Below, piece after piece: positions 17,317-27,588 of a stretch of 64,000 nucleotides of DNA; position 1 is the stretch's first letter, and the number at the start of each line of letters is the position of its first letter. This DNA comes from JAUCQB01 sp964586235 (GTDB taxonomy: Bacteria > Planctomycetota > Phycisphaerae > UBA1845 > PWPN01). Position numbers and translations under genes: made by a program. The stretch spans positions 4,034 through 68,033 of the forward strand of contig CAZPIO010000024.1 in assembly GCA_964586235.1 (NCBI GenBank). The letters are read 5' to 3'. The notes beneath the pieces were generated by a model. It had not been told where the DNA came from. It ran no database searches and worked only from the letters and a program-made list of their open reading frames with translations.

Positions 17317-18531
17317 TCACGCCCGGCACCCGGCATCCAGCGCCGGCGTCTCCTGGTGCTTATACATGATGAAATACTCGCGATGCCCGAGCGCCTCCGG
17401 CTTGCTCGGACGGCCGCCGGCCACTGCAACCACCAGGTCGTGCAACTCCCCGGCCGCCTGCGAAAGCGTGATCTCGCCGCTCAGCACACGGCCGGCGTCA
17501 AAGTCCATGTCCTCGCTCATCCGGCGAAAGGTCTCACTGTTGCCGGTGATCTTGATCAGCGGCGAGATGGCCGAGCCGATCACGCTGCCCCGCCCGGTCA
17601 CGAACAGCACGATCTGGGCCCCGCCGGAGATCAGATCCATGATTCCCTCGGTGTCGTTAGGGTTGGTATAGCCGAACTGCATGAAGTGCGGATCGGGTAC
17701 GCTGTCCATCAACCACAGCCCCGGCCGCGGCGGCGGCTGGGCCACCCTGATCACTCCCTCAATCGGCCGTGAACCGCTCTTGGCGAACGCTCCCATGCTC
17801 TTTTCTTCAATGGTGGTCAGGCCGCCGGCGAAATTGCCGGGCGCGATCGAGTACTGCCGCACCTCCCGGCAGTATGTCACCGCCTTGTCGTAAGCGGCGG
17901 CAAGTTGTTGCCTCGCCTCGTCACCGGCCGCCCGGGCAAGCATGATCTCCCGCAGGCCAATCAACTCGACGGTTTCCTCGAAGATCGCCGTGCCACGGGC
18001 GTCCACCAGCCGATCGAAGAACGCCCCAACCACCGGGTTGCCTGCAAGCCCGCTGGTCGCGTCCGAACCGCCGCACTCACATCCGAGGGTCAGATCCGCC
18101 AGACCCATCGGCACACGCCGAACCTCGGACCCGATACGGTCGCGCAGCTCCCGGACGATCCGCTTGCCGCGCTCGACGCTTGTCCGGGTGCCGCCGGCAT
18201 CCTGCACATAGAACCACTCGGCCGGCCGACCGCTCGCGGCCACGACCTCGGCGATCCGCTGCGGCTGGGTGTATTCGCAACCGAGGCCCACCGCCAGCAC
18301 CGCCCCCACATTCGGGTGCCGGGCCAGCGCCAGCATGAGCCGCACCGCGTACTGGTTGTCATAGCACCCGGGAAAGCCGATCACATGCACATCCGGCTCA
18401 CCCTCGGCGATCGCATGGGCCACGTGCTTGCTGCACTCCACGGTGTAGATGACCAGCACCAGGTTTCTTATACCTTTGCGCCCGTCGGCCCGCAGATAAC
18501 CCTGCCAGGTTGGACCAGCAGTCTCACTCAT
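17317..18531 (-). CDS. UxaA/GarD-family sugar-acid dehydratase, large (C-terminal) subunit
   Basis: A 404-residue protein of the altronate/galactarate dehydratase C-terminal family, which dehydrates hexonates or hexarates to 2-keto-3-deoxy acids using Fe. Visible features are GRKGIRNLVLVIYTVEC at the start, GLGCEYTQ, LTLGCECGGSDATSGLAGNP (metal-binding Cys region), and FVTGRGSVIGSAISPLIKITGN near the end. A longer frame begins at 18624, but the ATG at 18531 has AAGGGAT upstream and overlaps the small-subunit stop by 8 nt. Together the two subunits match one full-length UxaA. Likely role: uronic-acid or sugar-acid catabolism. Confidence 0.9.
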   Translation of the reverse strand: MSETAGPTWQGYLRADGRKGIRNLVLVIYTVECSKHVAHAIAEGEPDVHVIGFPGCYDNQYAVRLMLALARHPNVGAVLAVGLGCEYTQPQRIAEVVAASGRPAEWFYVQDAGGTRTSVERGKRIVRELRDRIGSEVRRVPMGLADLTLGCECGGSDATSGLAGNPVVGAFFDRLVDARGTAIFEETVELIGLREIMLARAAGDEARQQLAAAYDKAVTYCREVRQYSIAPGNFAGGLTTIEEKSMGAFAKSGSRPIEGVIRVAQPPPRPGLWLMDSVPDPHFMQFGYTNPNDTEGIMDLISGGAQIVLFVTGRGSVIGSAISPLIKITGNSETFRRMSEDMDFDAGRVLSGEITLSQAAGELHDLVVAVAGGRPSKPEALGHREYFIMYKHQETPALDAGCRA

Positions 18532-18856
18532 ACTTCGTATCCCTTGCCGCCCCTGTCTGGACATCGAGCGTCTGCGACCGTTCGTCGAAATCGCTGCGGC
18601 AGTTGTGCAAATGGACCCACCCACCGCGCGGGATCACCCGCGACGCCCGCCCGATCGTCACGTCGTACTTGACGATCGCCTCGCCCGGCGCGATGTCTTG
18701 CATCGCCACCTTGTGGCCCAACTGGATTGGCTCGGTGGTCACGATCCGCGGCTCACCCCCCTGCCCCAGGACGCTCACCACCCCGGCCGGAGCATCCTCC
18801 AGCATCGTCGCCACGTTGTCGCTTCCGTGGATCCTGTAGCACCTGGCCTGACTCAT
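18524..18856 (-). CDS. UxaA-family dehydratase, small (SAF-domain) subunit
   Basis: A 110-residue SAF-domain protein (VKYDVTIGRASRVIPRGGWVHLHNC), the N-terminal part of altronate/galactarate dehydratase encoded separately. A frame reaches further upstream, but the sequence before MSQARCYRIHGSDN is unlike the family. In related enzymes the SAF domain supplies His ligands for the metal; HLHNC is the likely site. It precedes and overlaps the large subunit, so the two should be made in equal amounts. Confidence 0.85.
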   Translation of the reverse strand: MSQARCYRIHGSDNVATMLEDAPAGVVSVLGQGGEPRIVTTEPIQLGHKVAMQDIAPGEAIVKYDVTIGRASRVIPRGGWVHLHNCRSDFDERSQTLDVQTGAARDTKYE

Positions 18857-19015
18857 CTCCGTCGCTCCGCACATGCCCGCCAACCCGGCCGCCTCCACCG
18901 GTTCTGCAATCTCAGACCTGCAATCTGCGATCCTACAGCCTAACAGACCCATGGCCTTACAGTCCAACAGGCCGACGCTGCGTGACCTGCCTCGTGCCAG
19001 GCCTTCGGCCTGACA

Positions 19016-19044
19016 TTGAACCTGCGTTGCTGAGATGCTACACT
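19016..19044 (+). promoter_or_regulatory. Promoter of the small antitoxin-like gene
   Basis: TTGAAC at 19016-19021, 17-nt spacer, TACACT at 19039-19044. The gene starts at 19083 behind AGGAG. Confidence 0.45.
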
Positions 19045-19082
19045 GGAGCAATTGGAGGAGGGTCATCAGGTCAGGAGATACC

Positions 19083-19313
19083 ATGGCCTCGACAGTTGAC
19101 GCCATTGTCCAGCAGGTCAAATCGCTTCCGCTGGAGGAACAGGTCCAGGTCGCCGAGCGGATTGATCGGTTGACCTGGGCGGAACGGTGGCGCCGCGTGT
19201 GTCAGCGAATCGAGAAAGATGGAAGACCATCGGAAGCGGAGATTGACGAACTGGTGCAGCAAGTCCGCCGGGAGAAGCCCCTATCCGAGCGATCCTCGAC
19301 ACATCCGTCCTGA
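19083..19313 (+). CDS. Small antitoxin-like protein (addiction-module component)
   Basis: A 76-residue protein starting at ATG 19083 with AGGAG 6 nt upstream. The core VDAIVQQVKSLPLEEQVQVAERIDRLTWAERW resembles the helical antitoxins that pair with PIN toxins (LP-x-EEQ-x-x-x-x-ERI). The C-terminal part EIDELVQQVRREKP fits a toxin-wrapping tail. A frame with the N terminus of a PIN domain overlaps its 3' end but stops after 11 codons, so the antitoxin is probably an orphan. Confidence 0.7.
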   Translation: MASTVDAIVQQVKSLPLEEQVQVAERIDRLTWAERWRRVCQRIEKDGRPSEAEIDELVQQVRREKPLSERSSTHPS

Positions 19314-19327
19314 TTAGATTCCGTTGA
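19292..19327 (+). pseudogene. N-terminal stub of a PIN-domain (VapC-like) toxin
   Basis: In the frame overlapping the antitoxin end, the codons read ILDTSVLIRFR then stop. LDTSVLI is the classic first beta strand of VapC with its first catalytic Asp. The remaining 110 or so residues are absent, and the next 6 bases lead into the convergent phosphatase gene. This looks like a deletion that removed the toxin and left the antitoxin. Confidence 0.55.
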
Positions 19328-19333
19328 TGATCC

Positions 19334-20953
19334 TTAGTCTTCCTCCCGGTGGAGCAGGACGATGGTGATGTCGTCGGGGTGGCGGCCGTTGCGGAAGAAG
19401 TTGACCACCTCGGCGGTGATGTCCTGAAGCATGGTGGCCGGGGGTTGACCGAACGTGTCACACACCAGGCCGATGAACCGGTGCTCGCCGAAGCGCTGCC
19501 CTTCATCGTTGGTGCAGGTGGCGATCCCGCGGGTATACAGGGCCAGCGTCTCGCCCGGCGCTAGCTGCTCGACGGTCGACTGATACTCGAAATGGCGGAC
19601 CTGGCCGATCGCCGGGGCATCGGCAGTCTGTAGCGCCCGCGGCTGGCCGTCGACCCCGATTACGAACGCCCCGATCTTGCCCGCCCGGCTGTACCGCACC
19701 CGCCCCGACGAATGAATCGCCAGAAACACCGCATCCACCGTCGAAGGATCTCTCTCGTCGTACATCAGCCAGTTGAGCGCCCGCGACAGCGCGTGCGGCG
19801 GATCGTTGTGCAGGAATCCCACGCGGAACGTCGAGTGCAGCCGGGCCATCGACAGCGCCAGCAGCGCCCCCGTCGCGTTGACGTGCCCCAGGAGCAGCCC
19901 GGTCACCTGGGTGTCGGGATGCTTCATCACGTCGTAGACGTCGCCGGGGTTCTCCTGGCCTGAACGGCTGTAGACGGCCAGCTTGAGGTCTTCGAACGAC
20001 GGCACCGCCTTGGGATCGAGGTGCTCCTGGATCTCGTGTACCACGCTGATCTCCGTCGCCGACACCTCCGCCGACCGCTGCAGGTAGCCCTCCAGAGTCG
20101 CCTGAAGCTTGACCGACAGTTCCGCCGCCAGTGCGGTAAGCAGGTCGAGATCCGAGCTGCGAAACCGGCCGCTCTTCGGGCGGCGGTCCACGTACACCAT
20201 CCCGAGCGAGCCCCCCTTGCCCATCAGCGGAACGGCCATCGCCGTCCCGACATACTCGTGCTCGCGGACCTTGCGGATGCAGACATGTTGGTGACGATCG
20301 ACGCAGCGATACCGCAGAAGCTCGATCACCGGGTTCAGGTCGGACGGCTGGCCGGTCACCAGCTTGCCGCCCTGCACGTCCAACTCACCCCGCGATTGCC
20401 TGCGAAAGCCTACCCACGCGCATCGGGCGTCAAAAACGTCGAGCAGGAGGTTGAGAGTGCTGTCGACCCAATCGTGCAGGTCGCGGAACACGGCAATGGC
20501 CGCGGCCGCCCTCGCAAGCCGGTCCAACTGCGACCGGCTGAGCGAGATCGGATCGCCGTGACGCCGGACCAGCGAGCCCGCCGGCAGCGGGAACTCGCGG
20601 ATGCGGATCAGTTCCTCCGCGGACAACTCCGGCTCGTGGACTGCGGATCGATCAACGTCCGCTTCGAGATACACCTTCAGCAAATAGTCATGAAGGATGA
20701 TTTCGTCATCGTTCTGAAGAGTCGTGCGCTGCGTCAGGACATGGGAGTTGAGCAGGACCTGGTTGTCCGGATCCAGGTTCTCGACCAGCCAGTGGCCCTC
20801 CTCGGTCGGCGTGATCAGGACGTTCTGCGGGCTCACCCGCGCGTCGGGCAGCAAAACGCTGCAATCCGACTGCGAGCCGACGGTAACATCCTCTTCCTCG
20901 GTGAAGACCATGTCGGCCAGGACCGAGTCGCCTTCTTTCAACAGAATCCTCAT
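19334..20953 (-). CDS. FHA-GAF-SpoIIE (PP2C-type) serine phosphatase
   Basis: A 539-residue signalling protein. Residues 5-95 form an FHA phosphothreonine-binding domain (VGSQSDCSVLLPDARVSPQNVLI). Residues of about 160-290 form a GAF domain (AMAVPLMGKGGSLGMVYVDRR). Residues of about 305-539 form a SpoIIE/RsbU-type PP2C phosphatase, with GDVYDVMKHPDTQVTGLLLGHVNATG at the first metal site and a C-terminal HPDDITIVLLHRE at the second. The metal-site Asp after GH is Asn here (GHVNATG rather than GDVxGHG), which may weaken catalysis. Such proteins act in partner-switching control of sigma factors or other outputs. No partner gene is adjacent. Confidence 0.88.
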   Translation of the reverse strand: MRILLKEGDSVLADMVFTEEEDVTVGSQSDCSVLLPDARVSPQNVLITPTEEGHWLVENLDPDNQVLLNSHVLTQRTTLQNDDEIILHDYLLKVYLEADVDRSAVHEPELSAEELIRIREFPLPAGSLVRRHGDPISLSRSQLDRLARAAAAIAVFRDLHDWVDSTLNLLLDVFDARCAWVGFRRQSRGELDVQGGKLVTGQPSDLNPVIELLRYRCVDRHQHVCIRKVREHEYVGTAMAVPLMGKGGSLGMVYVDRRPKSGRFRSSDLDLLTALAAELSVKLQATLEGYLQRSAEVSATEISVVHEIQEHLDPKAVPSFEDLKLAVYSRSGQENPGDVYDVMKHPDTQVTGLLLGHVNATGALLALSMARLHSTFRVGFLHNDPPHALSRALNWLMYDERDPSTVDAVFLAIHSSGRVRYSRAGKIGAFVIGVDGQPRALQTADAPAIGQVRHFEYQSTVEQLAPGETLALYTRGIATCTNDEGQRFGEHRFIGLVCDTFGQPPATMLQDITAEVVNFFRNGRHPDDITIVLLHREED

Positions 20954-21215
20954 TCACCACACCTGCACCGGCCGAAGCCGGTTTCCCGCGACACACCACC
21001 CGTCCGGCGGCCGGCCCATCACAATAGCCGCCCGAACGCCTCCCCACTCCTACTCAATGATCGGACGACGCGATCCACCACATCAACACCCGACCCGCCA
21101 ACGCCCATCCGTGACGGGAATCCGGCGCACCGGCCGCTTTTGACATCTTAACAGGCACCCAATACAGTCCCAACGAAGGAACACCCGGCAACCATTCGCT
21201 GTCTGGAGACCTTCG

Positions 21216-22346
21216 ATGGCCAGTCATCACCGACCAAAGCCACCTCCGGCGATAGCCCGACGGCTCGCGGCCTGTCGAGAAGCCCTCGCCCGCAGGAAGC
21301 TGGACGCCCTGCTGATCACCAACCGGGTCGATCAATTCTACCTTACGGAATTTGACGGGGAAGATGGCGCCGCTCTGGTATTTCCCGAAGATGTGTGCCT
21401 GTTGACCGACGGACGCTTCGCCGAAGAAGCCCAAAACAACGCCCCCTGGACCGTCCGGGTGGTCCGGACCGGCGCCCTCAAGGACGCCGTCCATCGCGTC
21501 ACACGCCGCCACCGAGTCCGGCGCCTGGGTTTCCAGCCCGAACACATATCCGTCGCTCTGTTCGGCGAACTCCGCAAGCTGCTACGGCCGGCGCAACTGC
21601 TCCCCCTGCCCAAGGTCCCCGCCGACTCGCGACTCCGCAAGGACGCCTCCGAGGTCGCCGCCATCCGCGAGGCGATCCGCGTTGCGGAAACCGCCTTTCG
21701 GACGGTCATCCGGCGGCTCAAAGTCGGCATGACCGAGCTCGAACTGGCAGCGGAGCTTCAGCACGAAATGCTCAGCCTTGGCGCGAGCGAGGCCAGCTTC
21801 CCCATCATCGTGGCCGAAGGACCGAACTCCTCACGCCCCCACGCCAGGCCCGGAAACCGCAAAATCGGAGTCGGAAGTGCCGTCCTGATCGACTGGGGGG
21901 CAACCGTCACCCACTACCGCAGCGACTTGACCCGGGTAGTGTTCGTCCGTAGAATCCCGCCTCGCTTCCGGCAGATGTATGACAAGGTGTTGGCCGCCCA
22001 GGCCGAGGCGATCGTGGCTATCCGTCCGGGCGTCCGGATGTGCGACGTGGATGCCAAAGCTCGCCGCTTTCTGGCGAAGGCAGGGTTGGGTCACCGGTTC
22101 GGCCACGGTCTGGGACACGGTCTGGGACTGGACATCCACGAGGCCCCGCGACTGGCCAGAAAGGTCGTCGACCGGCTCGAACCTGGAATGGTGGTGACCG
22201 TCGAGCCCGGTGTGTACATACCCGGCGTCGGGGGCGTGCGGATCGAGGACGATGTCCTGGTTACCGAGCAAGGAGCCGAGGTGTTGACCAGCTTACCCAG
22301 AGACCTGGGCGCGATGGTCGTCCAGGCAGGCAGGAGGACGGCGTGA
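21216..22346 (+). CDS. Xaa-Pro aminopeptidase/dipeptidase, M24 family
   Basis: A 376-residue pita-bread metallopeptidase that cleaves bonds next to proline. The N-terminal creatinase-like domain (LITNRVDQFYLTEFDGEDGAAL) precedes the catalytic domain. Metal ligands are seen in LIDWGATVTHYRSDLTR (two Asp), FGHGLGHGLGLDIHE (His), VTVEPGVYIPGVGGVRIEDDV (two Glu). A pepQ-like gene before accB-accC is a common arrangement in several phyla. Its stop overlaps the accB start by 4 nt (GTGA), so the three are co-translated. Confidence 0.92.
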   Translation: MASHHRPKPPPAIARRLAACREALARRKLDALLITNRVDQFYLTEFDGEDGAALVFPEDVCLLTDGRFAEEAQNNAPWTVRVVRTGALKDAVHRVTRRHRVRRLGFQPEHISVALFGELRKLLRPAQLLPLPKVPADSRLRKDASEVAAIREAIRVAETAFRTVIRRLKVGMTELELAAELQHEMLSLGASEASFPIIVAEGPNSSRPHARPGNRKIGVGSAVLIDWGATVTHYRSDLTRVVFVRRIPPRFRQMYDKVLAAQAEAIVAIRPGVRMCDVDAKARRFLAKAGLGHRFGHGLGHGLGLDIHEAPRLARKVVDRLEPGMVVTVEPGVYIPGVGGVRIEDDVLVTEQGAEVLTSLPRDLGAMVVQAGRRTA

Positions 22347-22819
22347 TCGACGTCCAGCAGGTTCGTGAGTTGATCCAACTGATGGTCGAAAACGACCTCA
22401 GTGAAATCCGTGTCAAAGAGGGTGAAACGACAATCAGCCTTCGCAAGGGCCCGGCCGGAATCCACATCGCCGGTGGGTTCGCCCCGGCCGCCATGCCGGC
22501 GGCAACGCACCCCCCGGTTCCGCAGGTCATCTCGCCCGCCGCCCCGGCCCCCGCGGAGAAGACCCTGGACGAAGGCCTGGTCCCCATCCTCTCACCAATG
22601 GTCGGCACCTTCTACGCCTCCTCGGACCCCGACTCACCGCCCTACGTGTCGGTAGGCGCCGACATCACCCCGGATTCGCCGGTGTGCATTATCGAGGCGA
22701 TGAAGGTATTCAACGAGATCAAAGCGGAGATGGCCGGGACCATCGAGCGGATCCTCGTCCAGGACCAGCAGGCGGTCGAGTATGGCCAGCCGCTCATGCT
22801 GGTGCGGCCCAGGAGTTGA
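22343..22819 (+). CDS. accB: Biotin carboxyl carrier protein of acetyl-CoA carboxylase
   Basis: A 158-residue carrier. The N-terminal part (VRELIQLMVENDLSEIRVKEGETTISLRK) is the AccB assembly domain, followed by an Ala/Pro linker and the biotinyl domain with the modified lysine in IEAMKVFNEI. It swings carboxybiotin between AccC and the AccA/AccD transferase in the first step of fatty-acid synthesis. The GTG start at 22343 has a perfect AGGAGG 5 nt upstream and overlaps the pepQ stop. Confidence 0.95.
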   Translation: MIDVQQVRELIQLMVENDLSEIRVKEGETTISLRKGPAGIHIAGGFAPAAMPAATHPPVPQVISPAAPAPAEKTLDEGLVPILSPMVGTFYASSDPDSPPYVSVGADITPDSPVCIIEAMKVFNEIKAEMAGTIERILVQDQQAVEYGQPLMLVRPRS

Positions 22820-22844
22820 CCCCACCCGGCCAACGGAAACGAGC

Positions 22845-24182
<1,338 letters not shown>

Positions 24183-24281
24183 AATTCTTCGCCGCTGCCG
24201 GCAAGCCCCCGGCGGTCGATCGGCAACAAGGGACAAACCGAGGCGATACATAAGTATTTGGGCTGACGAGGTATACGGAGC

Positions 24282-25517
24282 ATGTGTGCAGTGAAAGCAA
24301 ACGCCGTCGTGGGCCAGGCCGGCGGGCCGACGGCCGTCATCAACCAGTCACTGGTCGGCATTGTCGAGGAAGCGCAGAAGCACCACCATATTGACCGGCT
24401 CCTCGGTGCCCGGCACGGGGTGCGCGGAATCATCAACGAGCAGTTCTACGACCTCAAGCGCCAGCCGACCAACATGCTCGAACTGGTGGCCAAGACACCC
24501 GCCGCCGCCCTCGGTGCCACCCGCGACAAGCCGGACGACCCGTACTGCGAGAAGATCTTCAACGTCTTCCGCAAGCTCGACGTCCGCTGCTTCTTCTACA
24601 TCGGCGGCAACGACTCAGCCCAGACGGCCCACATCGTCGACCGCATCGCCAAGGACCACAAGTACGAGCTGCGCGTCTTCCACGTGCCCAAGACCATCGA
24701 CAACGACCTGCTGGTCACCGACCATTGCCCCGGTTACGGCAGCGCCGCCAAGTTCGTGGCCTCGGCCTTCATCGGCGACGACCTCGACAACCGGGCCCTG
24801 CAGGGCGTCAAGATCAACATCCTCATGGGCCGCAACGCCGGCTTCCTCACCGCCGCCAGCGTCCTGGCCCGCATGCGCCCCGATGACGGACCGCACCTCG
24901 TCTACCTTCCCGAGAGGCCGTTCGACCTCGACCGCTTCGTCAACGACGTCATGGCCGTCAACAAGGAGTTCGGCCGCTGCGTCGTGGCCGTCTCCGAGGG
25001 CGTCGTCGATACCCAAGGCAAACTCTGGTCTCAGAAGGTCCTGGAGATGGTGAAACATACCACCACCTCTTACGACCCCCACGGCAACGTCGAGATCTCC
25101 GCCGGCGCCGGCATGCTCGCCGACTATCTGGCCAACATCGTCCGCAACCGCTGCCAGATCAAGCGCGTCCGGGCCGACACCTTCGGCTACCTCCAACGAA
25201 GCTTCCCCGGCTGTTACAGCGAAGTGGACGCCTGGGAAGCCCGCCTCGTCGGCCAGATGGCCGTCAGCTACTCCGTGCAGGCCGAGGACAAGGACGGCAG
25301 CGTCGCCCTGGTCCGCCTGCCCGGCACCACCTACGCCGTCGGCACCAGGCTGGTCGGCCTGAAAGAGGTCGCCCCGGACGAGCCTCCGTTCACCAAGATG
25401 GTCCCCGACGAGTACATCAACAAAGAGGGCAACAACGTCTTCAACAGCTTCCGTGAGTATGTCGGCCCCCTCGTCGGCGACCTCCCCAAACCCGGCTGGT
25501 TCGAGCAGATCGGCTGA
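24282..25517 (+). CDS. 6-phosphofructokinase, pyrophosphate-dependent type
   Basis: A 411-residue PfkA-family enzyme phosphorylating fructose-6-phosphate (reversibly if PPi is used). GQAGGPTAVINQSLVG is the phosphate-donor loop. The donor-selective site reads GGNDSAQTA, with Asp where ATP enzymes have Gly, and the catalytic loop reads PKTIDND with Lys rather than PGTIDND; both are marks of the PPi-dependent group. Further conserved are MGRNAGFLTAASVLAR and the sugar-binding YLPERPF. PPi-PFK is common in anaerobic and slow-growing bacteria as an energy-saving step. It stands alone between accC and a degenerate gene. Confidence 0.9.
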   Translation: MCAVKANAVVGQAGGPTAVINQSLVGIVEEAQKHHHIDRLLGARHGVRGIINEQFYDLKRQPTNMLELVAKTPAAALGATRDKPDDPYCEKIFNVFRKLDVRCFFYIGGNDSAQTAHIVDRIAKDHKYELRVFHVPKTIDNDLLVTDHCPGYGSAAKFVASAFIGDDLDNRALQGVKINILMGRNAGFLTAASVLARMRPDDGPHLVYLPERPFDLDRFVNDVMAVNKEFGRCVVAVSEGVVDTQGKLWSQKVLEMVKHTTTSYDPHGNVEISAGAGMLADYLANIVRNRCQIKRVRADTFGYLQRSFPGCYSEVDAWEARLVGQMAVSYSVQAEDKDGSVALVRLPGTTYAVGTRLVGLKEVAPDEPPFTKMVPDEYINKEGNNVFNSFREYVGPLVGDLPKPGWFEQIG

Positions 25518-25794
25518 GCAACGTGCTGCCCGACTCTACCTTCCAGGTTTTCGGCCCCAACGACCGGCTTCCGCCTGAGGCCGAAGAACTGTTCGCTCCG
25601 CAACTGGCCGACACCCGGCGGCACCCTGCTTCGCAGCAGAACGGGCCATGGGTCTTCAATCGTCGTCGCGACGCTCGCCCGCCGTCATGGGTCTTGTCCC
25701 CGGAGCGATCGGCTCTACTCGATGATCGAGTTAATGATCTCCCGGCTCGTATCCGAGTGCATTGAGATCCCGGGCAGGACTCGGACTCGTTCCT

Positions 25795-26328
25795 GGAGTT
25801 GCCGTCGGCAAACGTCAGGTTCTGGACCGTGAGCCTCGGATGGTCCTGGTTTTGGCAATGCGACGTGGTCCAGACCTGGTCCGGGTCGCAGGTGTTCATG
25901 TAGAGGATCCGCGTGCTGCCGCCGCCGCTGAGCGTCACGAGCCCGCCGCCGTCGATCACAACATCAGGGTCCTGGTCGTTGAAGACCCTCGCCGGTTCGC
26001 TGAGCGTGATGGTTACGGGGTCCGATCCGCAGTCAAAGACGATCGTCCCGCCTTGCCCCACCGCATCGATGAACGCTTCCGGGGTGCAGCTTCCCGGCGT
26101 GCCGGTGCCCACCACGTGGTCCGGGCTCGTGACGTCCTCGGGCCAGGCTTCCGCCGGAACCTGGCATCCCCCGTCGGGATTTCCCGCCGGTGGCCCGGAG
26201 CTGGGGTTGGCGAGCAAGTTGGGCGGCGGGGTGTAGTCGCCGCCGCCGTCACCCCCATCTCCGCACCCGAGCATGAGGCTCGAGATGAACAAGCCGAAAG
26301 CCGCCCCGACACACAGTGATCGCCGCAT
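25795..26328 (-). pseudogene. Truncated lipoprotein with a beta-helix-type N terminus
   Basis: From the ATG at 26328 the frame gives a lipoprotein signal (MRRSLCVGAAFGLFISSLMLGC), a Gly/Asp-rich stretch, and a typical start of an exported beta-helix domain: GTIVFDCGSDPVTITLSEPARVFNDQDPDVVIDGGGLVTLSGG and DHPRLTVQNLTFADGNS (given here in pieces). After that point the frame continues to 25441 but becomes Ser/Arg-rich with no beta-helix pattern and runs into the 3' end of the convergent kinase gene. The rest of the domain, usually several hundred residues, is missing. I read this as a decayed gene. Confidence 0.6.
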
Positions 26329-26352
26329 CGCATTTGTCTCCCGCCGAGCCAT

Positions 26353-27588
26353 TTTCGCTTGGCGATTGATGGACCGGACGAACCGACAGACCGGTTGCGG
26401 GCTGTTTCAATCGCCCATCAGGCGTCCTGAGAGAGCCACTTCCACAGCGGCAGATAACGAACCACGCCCCGCAGGTCCATCCACGACGCCTGCCGGCGTT
26501 TCCGCGCATCATACTGCACAAAAGTCTACAAAATTGTGCAGTACAATGCACGAAACTGCACAGTTTGCGCCCAGCCAAGCCAGCGCGCCCTGGATTGCTG
26601 GTAGCCTCTCACGCTCTTCCGGCATCTGCGCAATCTGCGAAATCTGCGGACCTCACCGTGTCCTCATTCCGCGTGGTCCACTCACCCCGCGGTCGGTCAA
26701 AGCTCTCAGCCTGTCAAACCGCAATGGCCGACCAGGGCGCTCGCCGCGGTGAAGCCCGCTGGCGGAGCCGGGTCGGCCCTACTTGCTCCCCATCCGTGTG
26801 ATCGGTGTGATCCGTGGTCCGACTCTTCCGGTATCCTGTCCCCCAGCCTCCTGTCTGCCAGCTGAGAGTCGACCGATGGGAGTCGAAGATCCGCCGTGGC
26901 GGAACCCGCCGTGGCGGGCCAGGAGCCAAGAGCTGACAACACTGCGTTCTTCCATTCGACATTCGGGCTTCGTCATTCGTCATTGATTGGTCATTCAAGT
27001 TTCGACATTGGTCATTCCCGCTCGGCGGTCTGTTCCGCCCCGGCCGGGTTCCGCCGAGCGGCCCGCCGTGTTATCCCTGCATGCGGATCGACGGAGATCC
27101 CGCGCGCAGAGGTGGTCATCGACCGACCAGCAACCATTAGTAAGGGGGTGCCAGATGCTTTTACCAAACGAACCCACTGGGACGGCCAGCCCATGTCCCC
27201 GCCGGCCCTTCTTGACTCAGCCTTCATGTCGCCAAAGGCCTGCGGCGACCTTCTGCCTTCAGCCTTCTCCTCTCTGCTCGCCTCTCGGGCACCCCATCCG
27301 TGTCCATCCGTGTCCATCTGTGGTTCCCCTGCGCTTCCCTCCTCTTCTTGGCGTCTCGGTGTCTTGGCGGTCGACCACCTCCGGCGCCAAACAAACCCAA
27401 ACTTGGGCAATCTGGGCAAAATAGGAAGAAATAGGTAAAAGGAGTTAACCGTGTTGCTGACAAAAGCTCACACACAAATCGGCGGCCAGATCGTCGCCGC
27501 TACCCTTCATTCATCCTTCATCCTTCCCTGGCCTGAGCTTGTCGAAGGCCGCTCCCCGCCCCCCGCCACGACAACCACCCACCCCTTC
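26353..27588. repeat. Long non-coding stretch made of degenerate short repeats
   Basis: No real gene is seen in over 1.2 kb. Instead there are several blocks of three near-identical 9-10-nt units: TCTGCG type at 26625-26652, ATCCGTGTG type at 26794-26819, ATCCGTGTCC type at 27296-27325, GGCGTCT type at 27345-27370, and CATTCGTCATTCG type at 26948-27020. CATCCTTCATCC runs lie near 27510-27530. Related blocks occur elsewhere in the window (3861-3890, 18902-18930, 37175-37195, 37213-37283, 48941-49130, 63850-63885). Function unknown. Confidence 0.55.

Noticed and set aside
26273..26752. Plus-strand frame across the repeat region
   Set aside because: It runs through the lipoprotein remnant in antisense and into degenerate repeats; no domain.
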